Below, in pieces: positions 8,401 to 15,193 of a stretch of DNA of 27,853 nt. Numbering within the stretch: the stretch's first letter is position 1; the number at the start of each line of letters is the position of its first letter. Position numbers and translations under genes: made by a program. This stretch comes from CAG-791 sp003447895 (GTDB lineage: Bacteria > Bacillota > Clostridia > Lachnospirales > Lachnospiraceae), in assembly GCA_946620035.1 (NCBI GenBank), contig CAMOMX010000022.1, positions 1 through 27,853 on the forward strand. The letters run 5' to 3'. Below the pieces are notes generated by a model that saw nothing but the letters and a program-made list of their open reading frames with translations, did not search any database and was not told the DNA's origin.

Positions 8401-10012
8401 ATGAATACAGGCCTCCCGCCGGTGTATCCAGCACGCAGTTCGGAGAATCTGTTCCGAGATCCTCTGAATAGTCATAGAACCATTCATAATGCAGGCCAGA
8501 TGTGTCTTTGGCCGACGCTTTCACGTGCAGAGTAACTGGTTCCCCAACCTTTGCGGATGTTGTGACATAACCATATTCGTTAACTGGACCTATTCCTTTA
8601 ACCGATAAATCATTATCAATTTTCAAGAAGAAATAAGCTGCTGCGTAATTGCCGTATTTATCCTTTGCTCTGCATCTGTAAGTCGCGTTATTGTTAGCTT
8701 TTACAGTAAGTGAACTGCTTGTCTTTCCGCTGATAGCTTTGCCTTCGCAGTACCACTGATAAGTAACTCCTGTGGTGACCTTTCCCTGTGCGACTGTCTG
8801 CAGTTTGATCGAGTCCCCAGGTCCGGCATATATTGTCAGACTACTTGGTAGAGAATCCTTTTCTTTCGCGTACACCCTGAAAGCATTGTTGATTTTGACA
8901 CTGAACCAAAGCTCAACGGATTCATTTCCGTCGCTGACTTTACAGGTATACTTAGATGTCTTAGAGGCCGAAAAAGTATATATCGCCTTGGTCTGCCCAC
9001 TGATGAGCTGGTCCCCCATATACCAGCGGTAAGTGAGATTTCCTGATGAATAGGCATCAACCTTCATCGTCACCTTGTCCCCGTCCGAGACTGTGAATAT
9101 TCGGTCGCTCGTGATCATCGCGCCAAACTCCGCTTGTTCAATAGAGAAAACAACACTCGTCCGGTATGACGTGTACCACAAGTGAATATAATATGTAACA
9201 CCGCCGGTCAGCTTTCTGCTTTCTTCTCCCCAATCAACTTCATCTTCCGTATCAGAGCCGATGAGAATCTGGGCATATCCTCCTTTCGAGTACTCGAAAT
9301 TGAGCTTATAATAGCCGGTTTTCGGAGCCACAAATTTGTACCAGTATTGCTCATCGCCCTCTACGCAGGAATCCTCGATCACCTCGCCGACTTTTAGAGT
9401 CTTCCTGATCGGCCCACGTGCATTTGAAGAGTCCTTCCCCAGCTCCGCGGAAACTGCCTCCTCTGAGGCTTCGGCAGCTGTTTCTCCCGATCCTGAAGAG
9501 TCCTCTGTCCCGTTTCCGGGCATTGCTGTCGTTGCACCTTGTCCCGCTTCTTCCTCGGGCGCAGCTTCTTCCTCTCCGGAATCTGCCGCTTCTTCTCCCT
9601 CGGTTTCTCCTGAATTCGCCTGCTCCGGATCTGCTGCATCCTCCTGAATGCCCTCGTCTTCCTCCGGATCTGAAGCAGATAAATCCTCCGGATCATTGGC
9701 AGAAGATCCTTCCGCGGCAGTTGAATCCTCTGTCACATCAGAATCCGCCCCGGCACTGTTTCCTGTTTCCTCATCAGCCGTCTGCGTACCTGATTCCACA
9801 GCAGCGTCTTCCTCATACGAGGATCCTTCTGAATCTGACACAGCAGCGTCTGTTTCGTTCCCGCTGTTGTCTGTTTCCGCTGCGTTTTCCTCCGCGGCCG
9901 TTTCAGTTTCGGTCCGCTCCTGTGCATACACGGGCATCGTTCCGGCCGCTGCATTTGAAGTCACAATTACCAAAGTCAATACAATCGCCATCCACTGGCT
10001 TCTTCTCAGCAT
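5462..10012 (-). CDS. Giant secreted Ig-repeat protein with Big_2 and fibronectin III C-terminus
   Basis: The 1516-residue product has a signal peptide (MLRR, hydrophobic core, likely cut after VYA at 28-30). An Asp/Glu/Ser/Ala-rich low-complexity stretch covers about 31-200. A beta-sandwich resembling PPC-type domains follows at about 205-295. Then come about nine Ig-like modules of roughly 90-110 residues, each with a Y-x-W core and a YxCxVSDxYGN-type end. They are followed by a YTG-type module (about 1180-1256), a Big_2 domain and two fibronectin III domains (about 1340-1516) ending in YYSAWSATKKIRVK. The start at 10012 is chosen for GGAGGG seven bases upstream; a longer in-frame start at 10057 lacks this. 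I see no LPXTG, SLH or cell-wall-binding motif, so it is probably released or held non-covalently. It lies 74 bases after the EamA gene with no terminator between. The ligand is unknown. Confidence 0.85.
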   Translation of the reverse strand: MLRRSQWMAIVLTLVIVTSNAAAGTMPVYAQERTETETAAEENAAETDNSGNETDAAVSDSEGSSYEEDAAVESGTQTADEETGNSAGADSDVTEDSTAAEGSSANDPEDLSASDPEEDEGIQEDAADPEQANSGETEGEEAADSGEEEAAPEEEAGQGATTAMPGNGTEDSSGSGETAAEASEEAVSAELGKDSSNARGPIRKTLKVGEVIEDSCVEGDEQYWYKFVAPKTGYYKLNFEYSKGGYAQILIGSDTEDEVDWGEESRKLTGGVTYYIHLWYTSYRTSVVFSIEQAEFGAMITSDRIFTVSDGDKVTMKVDAYSSGNLTYRWYMGDQLISGQTKAIYTFSASKTSKYTCKVSDGNESVELWFSVKINNAFRVYAKEKDSLPSSLTIYAGPGDSIKLQTVAQGKVTTGVTYQWYCEGKAISGKTSSSLTVKANNNATYRCRAKDKYGNYAAAYFFLKIDNDLSVKGIGPVNEYGYVTTSAKVGEPVTLHVKASAKDTSGLHYEWFYDYSEDLGTDSPNCVLDTPAGGLYSCRVSDRYGNSEEVYFEVSINNELHAFPYGIHWEQGLSTSFVTIADPNDARVYAEAIDKTDLRYSWYEVDKKRDELTPIDGEDSDRLLDPKWKYKYLRCVVTDRYQNEAHVSFGIVPEFKIVNPAVNKEYQEAGIEWYNNEEVLFLKKGQKKTLTVVVDNSGPDTLTCKWYKYKGGKRTAIADAAGLSYAFTASEDCTYICRVSNSEGQYKEAGFYIRLNDKFYIYPQGAGTESDGYKATSADYVLKPGASKTLSAIVQNAGKETIKYQWYIQVETAYRTYWKAISGKTTSKCIVKGGKPAYYKCTAKDSKGNTAESYFYVRCNHFSMEPTIHWQMSEFTSEKTAVVNKTFGKNCVLKTKVSGDDTAGVTYKWYTRNRITWTTKPVSGAAKSSLTVSKDTNIDYICYASDKYGNMDACVFSVNSNHLRAYATVPGINETLSDTASAICGIGQSVQLKAVVKADNTSGIKYSWYDENGKLLSSNGASIEVAPEENKSYYCEVSDPNGNKTIAYWSIIVDSGLSVRPAAEGAGEIPCEYEEDNCLMVFAGETDLSGSEEDEESAGEAESVTLIAQTTWNGETGLKYFWQKRPLEDFSMKNGWIYLDEDAEQITVEPDVDTRYECTVMDPYGNSRVVIFDVYVSVRKGLEELNAETELAEKAGYTGTAREPSIKVTAEGRTLTKWIDYLVEYSDNVELGQAKVTVKGRGRYTGELIRSFEIVKGTQNLRGIPASAKLVSKKTLQVKATGNKGALKYASSAPGVAKVSAAGLITAVAPGTAQIKVRAEATDHYNVSEKVIKVIVLPAAPASLKAVSLAKGNKLSWSKVPGANGYVVYRGTAKIATITKGTTVTFTDTAANTNGAGYIYKVYAKAGSGVSTAYAKVTTYHMARPAISKLSSSDKGKASVTWNRNSKGSGYQIQYSTSSSYKSSKTAAVAKNSTVTKTVGSLSSGKVYYFRVRSYKTVSGVRYYSAWSATKKIRVK

Positions 10013-10086
10013 TTTCTGTCCCTCCAGGTTGTCATTTATTGATGTCTCGCTTCGCAAGTTGCTGCACCGCGTTCATGCCGCCGGGT

Positions 10087-10992
10087 TCACTCCCGTTCCG
10101 GCAGCTCATTCCAAAGTGTAAATCCTAATATCATCGCTCCTCCGATCACCTGTCCCGCGCTCATCGCCTCGTGCAGCACGAGAACCGAAAGGATCACCGC
10201 AGTCAGCGGGTCAATATAGCTGAGCACCGCCGCTTCCTGCCCCGGCACATACTGCAGCGAGGAGAAGTAAAGGCAGTACGCCACGCCTGTGTGTACAATC
10301 CCTATAAGAAGCAGATACATCCACCCGCTCCCGCTCAGTTCTCCCAGGTGCGATCCGCCGGTCAGCATCACATAGGGAAACAGTGTCACTGCCGCAGCGA
10401 CAAACTGCAGAAAGGTCCTCTCAATGCCGCCGACATTCCTGATCATCTTATTGAGAAGTACCACAGTCGCATACAGCACTGCCGCTCCGAGGCCGAACAT
10501 GATCCCTATATGGTCCGTTCCGCCCCCGCCGAGCCCCGCTTGGCTCTCTGCGCCTGCCCCGCTCATCGTGATCAAAAGGATCCCCGCCGTCGACATGGCA
10601 AAACACAGCAGTTTCCTCTTCGTCAGCCTCTCCCTGAACAAAACCGTGCTCACCAGGGTGATCAGCACAGGCGCCGCATAGTAACTCAGCGTCGCCACAG
10701 ACACCGTCGTATATTTGTAGGCTTCAAAGAGCAGGATCCAGTTAAATCCCATGGCCACGCCGGAGATCAAAAGAAGGAGCAGCTCCTTCCCCATTCCGGC
10801 CGCGGATATTCTGCGCCCTGCCATTAGGAGATATGCTCCGATCGCTGCGACAGCCATCACGGCTCTGTACAGGGCGATCTCCGCCGAGGGCAGAGGAATC
10901 TGCCGCACGACCAGGCCGATCGTTCCGAAAATTGCCATAGACACGCCGATCAGCACTCTTGCGCGCGCTATGGCATTTTGATTCGTCTGCAT
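10087..10992 (-). CDS. EamA/DMT-superfamily transporter
   Basis: This 301-residue membrane protein has the tandem EamA layout: two homologous halves of about five helices. A family-like segment near residues 90-125 (TTVSVATLSYYAAPVLITLVS) precedes a basic loop FRERLTKRK. The C-terminal half repeats the pattern with YVPGQEAAVLSYIDPLTAVILSVL. Members export amino acids, nucleotides or other metabolites; the substrate here is unknown. The ATG overlaps the stop of the upstream CoA-transferase/racemase gene by one base (TAATG), with GAGGAA eight bases before it. The two are almost certainly translationally coupled, and one guess is that the pair works on related metabolites. Confidence 0.88.
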   Translation of the reverse strand: MQTNQNAIARARVLIGVSMAIFGTIGLVVRQIPLPSAEIALYRAVMAVAAIGAYLLMAGRRISAAGMGKELLLLLISGVAMGFNWILLFEAYKYTTVSVATLSYYAAPVLITLVSTVLFRERLTKRKLLCFAMSTAGILLITMSGAGAESQAGLGGGGTDHIGIMFGLGAAVLYATVVLLNKMIRNVGGIERTFLQFVAAAVTLFPYVMLTGGSHLGELSGSGWMYLLLIGIVHTGVAYCLYFSSLQYVPGQEAAVLSYIDPLTAVILSVLVLHEAMSAGQVIGGAMILGFTLWNELPERE

Positions 10993-12158
10993 TAAATCAT
11001 TTCCTCAATTTCTTCATCGCTGTAGCCCAGCCCGCGAAGTACCTCTGTGGTGTGATACCCCTCCGGGTAGCCCGCGTGTCTGTATGCGACCGGACTCGCT
11101 GACAGGTGGAAAGGGCTTCCCATCTGCCTGATCTTCACGCCGTCCGTGAGCGGAACTTCTACTTCGGGCCACATGCCGCGGCTTTTCAGATGCTCATCCT
11201 GTGCGGCCTCCGAGAGATCCACGACAGGCTCCACGCAGGCATCGCATCCGGCAAAGATTTCCGTCCACTCCGCGCGCGTCTTAGTCAGGAAGATCCCGCG
11301 CAATTCGGCTTTTACTGAAGGCGTCCCGGCGCGCAATATTTTGCCGTCTCTCCATTCCGGATGCCCGACGGCATCGCTTAGCGCCGCCCAAAACTTGGGC
11401 TCTAACGATCCTACGCTCATATATCCGCCGTCTTTAGTCTCGTAGAAGTCGTATATACCGCCTCCGTTGAGCATACCACCCTCTTTGGACGGTACTTCCC
11501 CTCCGGCAAAATATGCCGCCCCATCCATCGAATGAAAAGGCACGACGCTGTCCTCCATCGACACGTCAATATACTGCCCCTCTCCGGTCCGCTCCCGATA
11601 AATGATCGCCGCGAGTATACTCGCAACGGCATTCAAAGAGCCCCCCGCGACATCCGCGATCTGGAAATTATACAGGCTCGGGCCGCCTTCACGGCGTCCC
11701 GCAGACCCGGCAATACCCGCGCGGGAAATATAGTTAATATCATGCCCCGCCCGCATGGACATGGGGCCTGTCTGTCCGTAACCGGTGATCGAGCAGTAAA
11801 TGATCCGCGGATTGACTTCCCTCAGAATCTCATAGGAGAGCCCCAGCTTCTTCATGACACCGGGGCGGAACTGCTCGACAATGATATCGTACTCCATCAC
11901 CAGCTTTTTCGCCGCTTCCACGGCTGCCGGCTTCTTCAGATTCAGATGGATCGTCTTCTTGCCGCGGCCCAGCCACGCCTGCGCTCCGGTCACCTCTGCG
12001 CCCTGAACTACCGGCGGCCAATTTACGACAAGGTCATATTTATCTCTGCCGCTCACCTTCAGAACCTCTGCCCCCAGATCCGCCAGCGTCATCGTGGCAT
12101 ACGGCCCCGGAAGAAGCGTGCTGAAATCCAAAACCTTGTATCCGTCCAGTGCTCCCAT
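10992..12158 (-). CDS. CaiB/BaiF-family (class III) CoA-transferase or alpha-methylacyl-CoA racemase
   Basis: The 388-residue cytoplasmic enzyme belongs to the class III family that includes formyl-CoA transferase, CaiB, BaiF and alpha-methylacyl-CoA racemase. It opens with the expected GYKVLDFSTLLPGPYATMTLADLGAEVLKV, followed by GRGKKTIHLNLK and YGQTGP (127-132). AGHDINY (137-143) and IADVAGG (167-173) place His139/Asp140 and Asp169 where the racemases and transferases keep their catalytic residues. GHDINY is especially typical of the racemase branch, so a racemase or epimerase role is at least as likely as CoA transfer. It starts 12 bases after the small ExbD-like gene, with GGAG before the ATG, and overlaps the EamA gene. 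Substrate unknown. Confidence 0.82.
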   Translation of the reverse strand: MGALDGYKVLDFSTLLPGPYATMTLADLGAEVLKVSGRDKYDLVVNWPPVVQGAEVTGAQAWLGRGKKTIHLNLKKPAAVEAAKKLVMEYDIIVEQFRPGVMKKLGLSYEILREVNPRIIYCSITGYGQTGPMSMRAGHDINYISRAGIAGSAGRREGGPSLYNFQIADVAGGSLNAVASILAAIIYRERTGEGQYIDVSMEDSVVPFHSMDGAAYFAGGEVPSKEGGMLNGGGIYDFYETKDGGYMSVGSLEPKFWAALSDAVGHPEWRDGKILRAGTPSVKAELRGIFLTKTRAEWTEIFAGCDACVEPVVDLSEAAQDEHLKSRGMWPEVEVPLTDGVKIRQMGSPFHLSASPVAYRHAGYPEGYHTTEVLRGLGYSDEEIEEMI

Positions 12159-12170
12159 AGATGTCTCCTT

Positions 12171-12629
12171 TTATCTGGAATTCTTAAGCTGAATGTCCAG
12201 CTCGTCGAACACTTCCTTCACCCAGTTGTAGGTTCCCAGGATCGATTCCTCCTCTTCAAGCGTAAACGTCCTTTTGTCGCTGTTGTACTCCTCCACATAC
12301 TTTTTCAGCTCTTCTTTGTCTTTCACTTCATGCCCGTTGATCGTTACCTTGTCCTGCACGATCCTGACGACGATCACATCAGGAATCTCCGAACTCTCTT
12401 CCTTGACATCCTGCGTATTCTCCGTCTCCTGCGGCTGTGCCTCTGCCTCTGCCTCGCCGGCGCTCTGCTCCTGCTGCACAGTGTCCCCGTTTCCCGGAAG
12501 CATATCATGCCCCGGCCCGAAACTGAAAAATCCTCCTCCTCCGAGCAGCAGCAAAAGTGCCACAACGCCCGCAGCCGCTGCGCCTCTGCCTCCGTTTCCG
12601 CCGTTTTCGTTCCTCTTCTCCTCTTCCAT
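12171..12629 (-). CDS. Small membrane-anchored protein with ExbD-like outer domain
   Basis: I do not recognise a named family with certainty. The 152-residue product has a short charged N-terminus and one hydrophobic segment (about 17-37) without any charged residue. A Glu/Gln-rich linker follows (about 52-82). The compact C-terminal domain (about 84-149) reads IVVRIVQDKVTINGHEV, then an EEL helix, then WVKEVFDELDIQL. That order (short strand, xV-x-ING-x-V turn, EEL helix, strand, helix ending in D-x-x-L) resembles the periplasmic fold of ExbD/TolR. Unlike true ExbD, the helix lacks the proton-carrying Asp, so it may be an accessory partner. It starts four bases after the ExbD-like gene, whose stop lies inside its GGAGGAG ribosome site. 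Confidence 0.6.
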   Translation of the reverse strand: MEEEKRNENGGNGGRGAAAAGVVALLLLLGGGGFFSFGPGHDMLPGNGDTVQQEQSAGEAEAEAQPQETENTQDVKEESSEIPDVIVVRIVQDKVTINGHEVKDKEELKKYVEEYNSDKRTFTLEEEESILGTYNWVKEVFDELDIQLKNSR

Positions 12630-12633
12630 GATC

Positions 12634-13227
12634 TTACTCCTCCACTATTTGATAGAACACTTCCTTTGTATTCTTCCTCTGCTCTTCCAGCGCGTCCCGG
12701 ATCGGATTGAACTCCTCCTTCCGGTAAATAGAATTCGTATCACAGTGAAAAACAATGAAGACAGGGTGGTCCGCGGACTCCTTCGCAATCTCTTTGATGA
12801 TCTCCGAGACATGCATCCGGGTGTACTCCGTCCTGTCCGTCCCCAGCCGGAACGACTCCGCCTCCTCATCCTTCCCCTTATAGATTTTCAAAATGTGATT
12901 GCCATCCTCCACTTCATTGATAAACGTCACAATGACAGCACTCGATTCATACTGCTTGCTGCTCTTGTCGATCTTATCCTGCCTGTTCGTCTTCTGTGTC
13001 AAAACACTGTTCTCTTCTTCGAGATCCTTCACCTTCTTATCAAGCTCCGTCACCTGCTTCTCCATCTCAGCGGCCTGCGTCCAGGCTTCTTCGGCATCTT
13101 CCTGCATAGTCCGCTCATTCTGCGTACCTGCCAGCATTACAATAAAGAGGATCGTAAACAGCACATCAAGAAGCGGCGTCAGATTGATCTCATCCGCGCC
13201 GCGTCCGCGGCGCCTGCCCCTTCTCAT
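12634..13227 (-). CDS. ExbD/TolR-family proton-channel subunit
   Basis: The 197-residue protein begins with a basic cytoplasmic tail (MRRGRRRGRG). One membrane helix (about 14-34) carries the hallmark INLTPLLDVLF; Asp21 is the residue used for proton transfer in ExbD and TolR. After the membrane a heptad-like coiled coil (about 42-82) leads to an extracytoplasmic domain (about 95-197). That domain does not end in an OmpA/MotB peptidoglycan-binding motif that I can see. Its start overlaps the ExbB-like stop in an ATGA arrangement, so the two are translationally coupled and presumably form one complex. In diderm bacteria such complexes energise TonB or TolA. Here the organism is probably monoderm, so the driven partner is unknown. 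It is longer than standard ExbD (about 140 residues) because of the coiled coil. Confidence 0.82.
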   Translation of the reverse strand: MRRGRRRGRGADEINLTPLLDVLFTILFIVMLAGTQNERTMQEDAEEAWTQAAEMEKQVTELDKKVKDLEEENSVLTQKTNRQDKIDKSSKQYESSAVIVTFINEVEDGNHILKIYKGKDEEAESFRLGTDRTEYTRMHVSEIIKEIAKESADHPVFIVFHCDTNSIYRKEEFNPIRDALEEQRKNTKEVFYQIVEE

Positions 13228-13889
13228 TTGCCATCACCTCTCTTATTTTCTATATTCTGAGCCGTATTTATCTTATTTTCCTGGCTCTTTACCCCAGTTC
13301 TCTGGCTTGCCGGGTCCTGTAGCTCCATTGGAAACTCCTTAGCCACATTATAGTTTTCTCTGAACCGGTCAATTCCATCATCAATGTAGCCGAGAAACTT
13401 TGCGTTAAAGATGATATCAGCAGTCTTAAATATGACAGCAAAAAAGATTCCCAATACCGTAGAGGAAAGTGCAAACCGGACACCTTCATACAGACTCTCG
13501 GCATTGCTCCAATCAGCATTTCCGTTCATTGCGATAAAGAGTCCGGTAACAGTCCCCAGAATTCCCAGTAGCGGGAAAAGCTGTATGATCAGCGCTGCCC
13601 CGGAAAAGAGCGTGGAATTCTTCTGGTAGTCGTCACAAAACTTGTCAAACTCCCTCCAGTCTCTTTCATGGGTCACCGTGTACTGTGTCCTGATACTGCC
13701 GGGCTTCCTGCTTGTGACGACCTGTTTTCCGGTCGTGTGTCCGTTGAGCTCATCGATCCTTTTCCTTAATTCTCTCATCTGCCGGCAGGAAACAAACATA
13801 ATGCCGGTTTCGACAGCTGCCAGAATAACAATAACCGGATTCAGTATTTTGGAAAGTCCCCATGATATTGCGAGTATAATGCTGTTCAT
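13224..13889 (-). CDS. MotA/TolQ/ExbB-family proton-channel protein
   Basis: The 221-residue protein has the three-helix plan of ExbB/TolQ. Helix 1 is at about 14-34. A cytoplasmic loop follows, then helix 2 at about 95-121 with FPLLGILGTVTGLFIAM. Helix 3 is at about 138-156 with FALSSTVLGIFFAVIF, matching the conserved GTV and STxxG pore features. The C-terminus (about 170-221) is polar and cytoplasmic. The start at 13889 follows AGGAG by seven bases; the frame is open to 14180, but that extension runs through non-coding hairpins. A candidate promoter lies about 100 bases upstream. It heads a six-gene run down to 5462. No tonB-, tolA-, motB- or pal-like gene is in the window. Confidence 0.82.
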   Translation of the reverse strand: MNSIILAISWGLSKILNPVIVILAAVETGIMFVSCRQMRELRKRIDELNGHTTGKQVVTSRKPGSIRTQYTVTHERDWREFDKFCDDYQKNSTLFSGAALIIQLFPLLGILGTVTGLFIAMNGNADWSNAESLYEGVRFALSSTVLGIFFAVIFKTADIIFNAKFLGYIDDGIDRFRENYNVAKEFPMELQDPASQRTGVKSQENKINTAQNIENKRGDGK

Positions 13890-13990
13890 GTATTTTCTCC
13901 TGATTAAGGCTCGTGAAGCGAGCCGCTGCGCCAAATCATCCCTGTTCAAGGTCAGGAGAAGATTACAGACACTCCCCCGCCCATACTGAC

Positions 13991-13999
13991 AGTATACCA
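13991..13999 (-). promoter_or_regulatory. Candidate extended -10 promoter for the ExbB operon
   Basis: On the minus strand TGGTATACT reads as an extended -10 element (TATACT at 13996-13991 with TG one base before it). Transcription would start near 13984, about 95 bases before the ExbB-like ATG. No good -35 box is seen at 17 bases, so the call rests on the -10 alone. Confidence 0.4.
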
Positions 14000-14178
14000 T
14001 ATCACCGGTTTTCATTCTGCAAATGATAATTAAGAGTATTCTGTTATTCCTGTCTAACGTGAATTCCAGGGGTTGCTCCACCCGAATTAGGAAATAGCTT
14101 CTGAGGGTGGAAGCTCCCGGGGGGCTTCTCAGATTTCTCATTTTCCTGAATCTGAGGTGAATCCTCCGCCTCAACCAC
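14000..14178. other. Non-coding spacer with an inverted-repeat hairpin
   Basis: This stretch separates the amrS terminator from the ExbB promoter. The clearest structure is a hairpin at 14101-14132 in which CTGAG and GAAGC pair with GCTTC and CTCAG. I see no gene with a ribosome site here. The minus-strand open frame through it is most likely accidental. Confidence 0.45.
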
Positions 14179-14241
14179 AAAAAAAGACTTGCCGCACCGC
14201 CGAAGGCTCATAAACAAACCTTTGCGCGTTAATTCGGCAAG
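14179..14241 (-). terminator. Terminator at the end of the trp-amrS operon
   Basis: On the minus strand CTTGCCG (14241-14235) pairs with CGGCAAG (14194-14188), followed after TC by a seven-base T run. The long loop holds a smaller inner hairpin. It lies nine bases past the amrS stop codon. Confidence 0.7.
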
Positions 14242-14250
14242 CCACTTTAT

Positions 14251-15144
14251 TCAGCAATTTCCTGTATACACATACTTAAGTGTTTCCCCGGCAACTTCCG
14301 CAAGGCGGTACACTTTCCTCACATCTGTCGGTCCCCGGTCCGTCATATGAAACCTCGGGAAGAATCTGGATATGTGGAGCGGGATTTCCTTCCCCGATGC
14401 GACGCCACGATTGCCCTTCACGCCTTGGGCGCCCTGCGCATTTCCAGTCTCAAGCCCCGCGATCCAGCGGCACATCTCTCTCATCTCCTCTTCCGAGTCG
14501 TTCTCTCCGGGGATGATCAGGGTTGTCAGCTCCACATGGCAGGACTTCACGGCCCGCTCAATAAATTTCATGACCATGTCCCGGTCTCCGCCGAGCACGT
14601 CCCTGTAATATCTGTCGGTAAAGCCCTTCAGGTCGATATTCATCGCATCGATGCAGGGCAGGATCTCCTCCAGGACCGCGAGTTCCGCCGTCCCGTTGCT
14701 CACAAGCACATTCACCATTCCGGCCTCATGGACCAGCTTCGCCGTATCCCGCACGAATTCATAGCCGACCAGGGGTTCATTATAGGTGAAAGCCACGCCG
14801 ACATTGCCCTTTCCGCGATAGTGGAGGGCTGTCTGCGCGATCTGGGAGGGCTGCACGAGCTCGGCCCGATCCGCGTACCGCATGGCCTCATCAGACCACG
14901 AGATGTCACTGTTTTGACAGAAGGGACAGCGAAGGTTGCATCCGTAGCTTCCCACTGACAAAATATAGCTTCCCGGCATGAATCTTCTGAGGGGCTTCTT
15001 CTCGATCGGGTCCAGTGCCAACGCGGTCACCCGCCCGTAATTGGAAGCTGTGACGATGCCTCCGGCGCAGATTCTCGCGCCGCAGAATCCGATCTTTCCT
15101 TCCTGTAGTTCGCAGTGTCTGAAGCAGACTTCACATCTTGCCAT
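14251..15144 (-). CDS. amrS: AmmeMemoRadiSam system radical SAM enzyme AmrS
   Basis: The 297-residue radical SAM protein has the family's N-terminal cysteine cluster (Cys4, Cys7, Cys11, Cys21). The [4Fe-4S] motif C-NLR-C-PF-C is at Cys69, Cys73 and Cys76, and is followed by QNSDISW. The conserved GNVGVAFTYNEPLVGYE and DLKGF segments are also present. AmrS proteins occur with Memo-like and AMMECR1 proteins; their reaction is not established. The gene starts 49 bases after trpA with AGGAG before the ATG and no terminator between, so it looks like the last gene of the T-box-controlled trp operon. Its expected partners are fused in one gene at 20390-21778, on the other side of the trp genes. A terminator follows at once. 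Confidence 0.9.
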   Translation of the reverse strand: MARCEVCFRHCELQEGKIGFCGARICAGGIVTASNYGRVTALALDPIEKKPLRRFMPGSYILSVGSYGCNLRCPFCQNSDISWSDEAMRYADRAELVQPSQIAQTALHYRGKGNVGVAFTYNEPLVGYEFVRDTAKLVHEAGMVNVLVSNGTAELAVLEEILPCIDAMNIDLKGFTDRYYRDVLGGDRDMVMKFIERAVKSCHVELTTLIIPGENDSEEEMREMCRWIAGLETGNAQGAQGVKGNRGVASGKEIPLHISRFFPRFHMTDRGPTDVRKVYRLAEVAGETLKYVYTGNC

Positions 15145-15193
15145 GACCGTCTCCTGATTCTAAATCGGTTCTTGTGGAATTCTCCCTATGCGC

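Noticed and set aside
12171..13889. Zorya-type defence module
   Set aside because: There is no ZorC/ZorD-type gene, no MotB/OmpA peptidoglycan-binding domain and no long ZorA tail; only the ExbB/ExbD fold is shared.
14040..14180. Small gene or longer ExbB N-terminus in the spacer
   Set aside because: The extension crosses hairpins and the amrS terminator, while a good ribosome site precedes the ATG at 13889.
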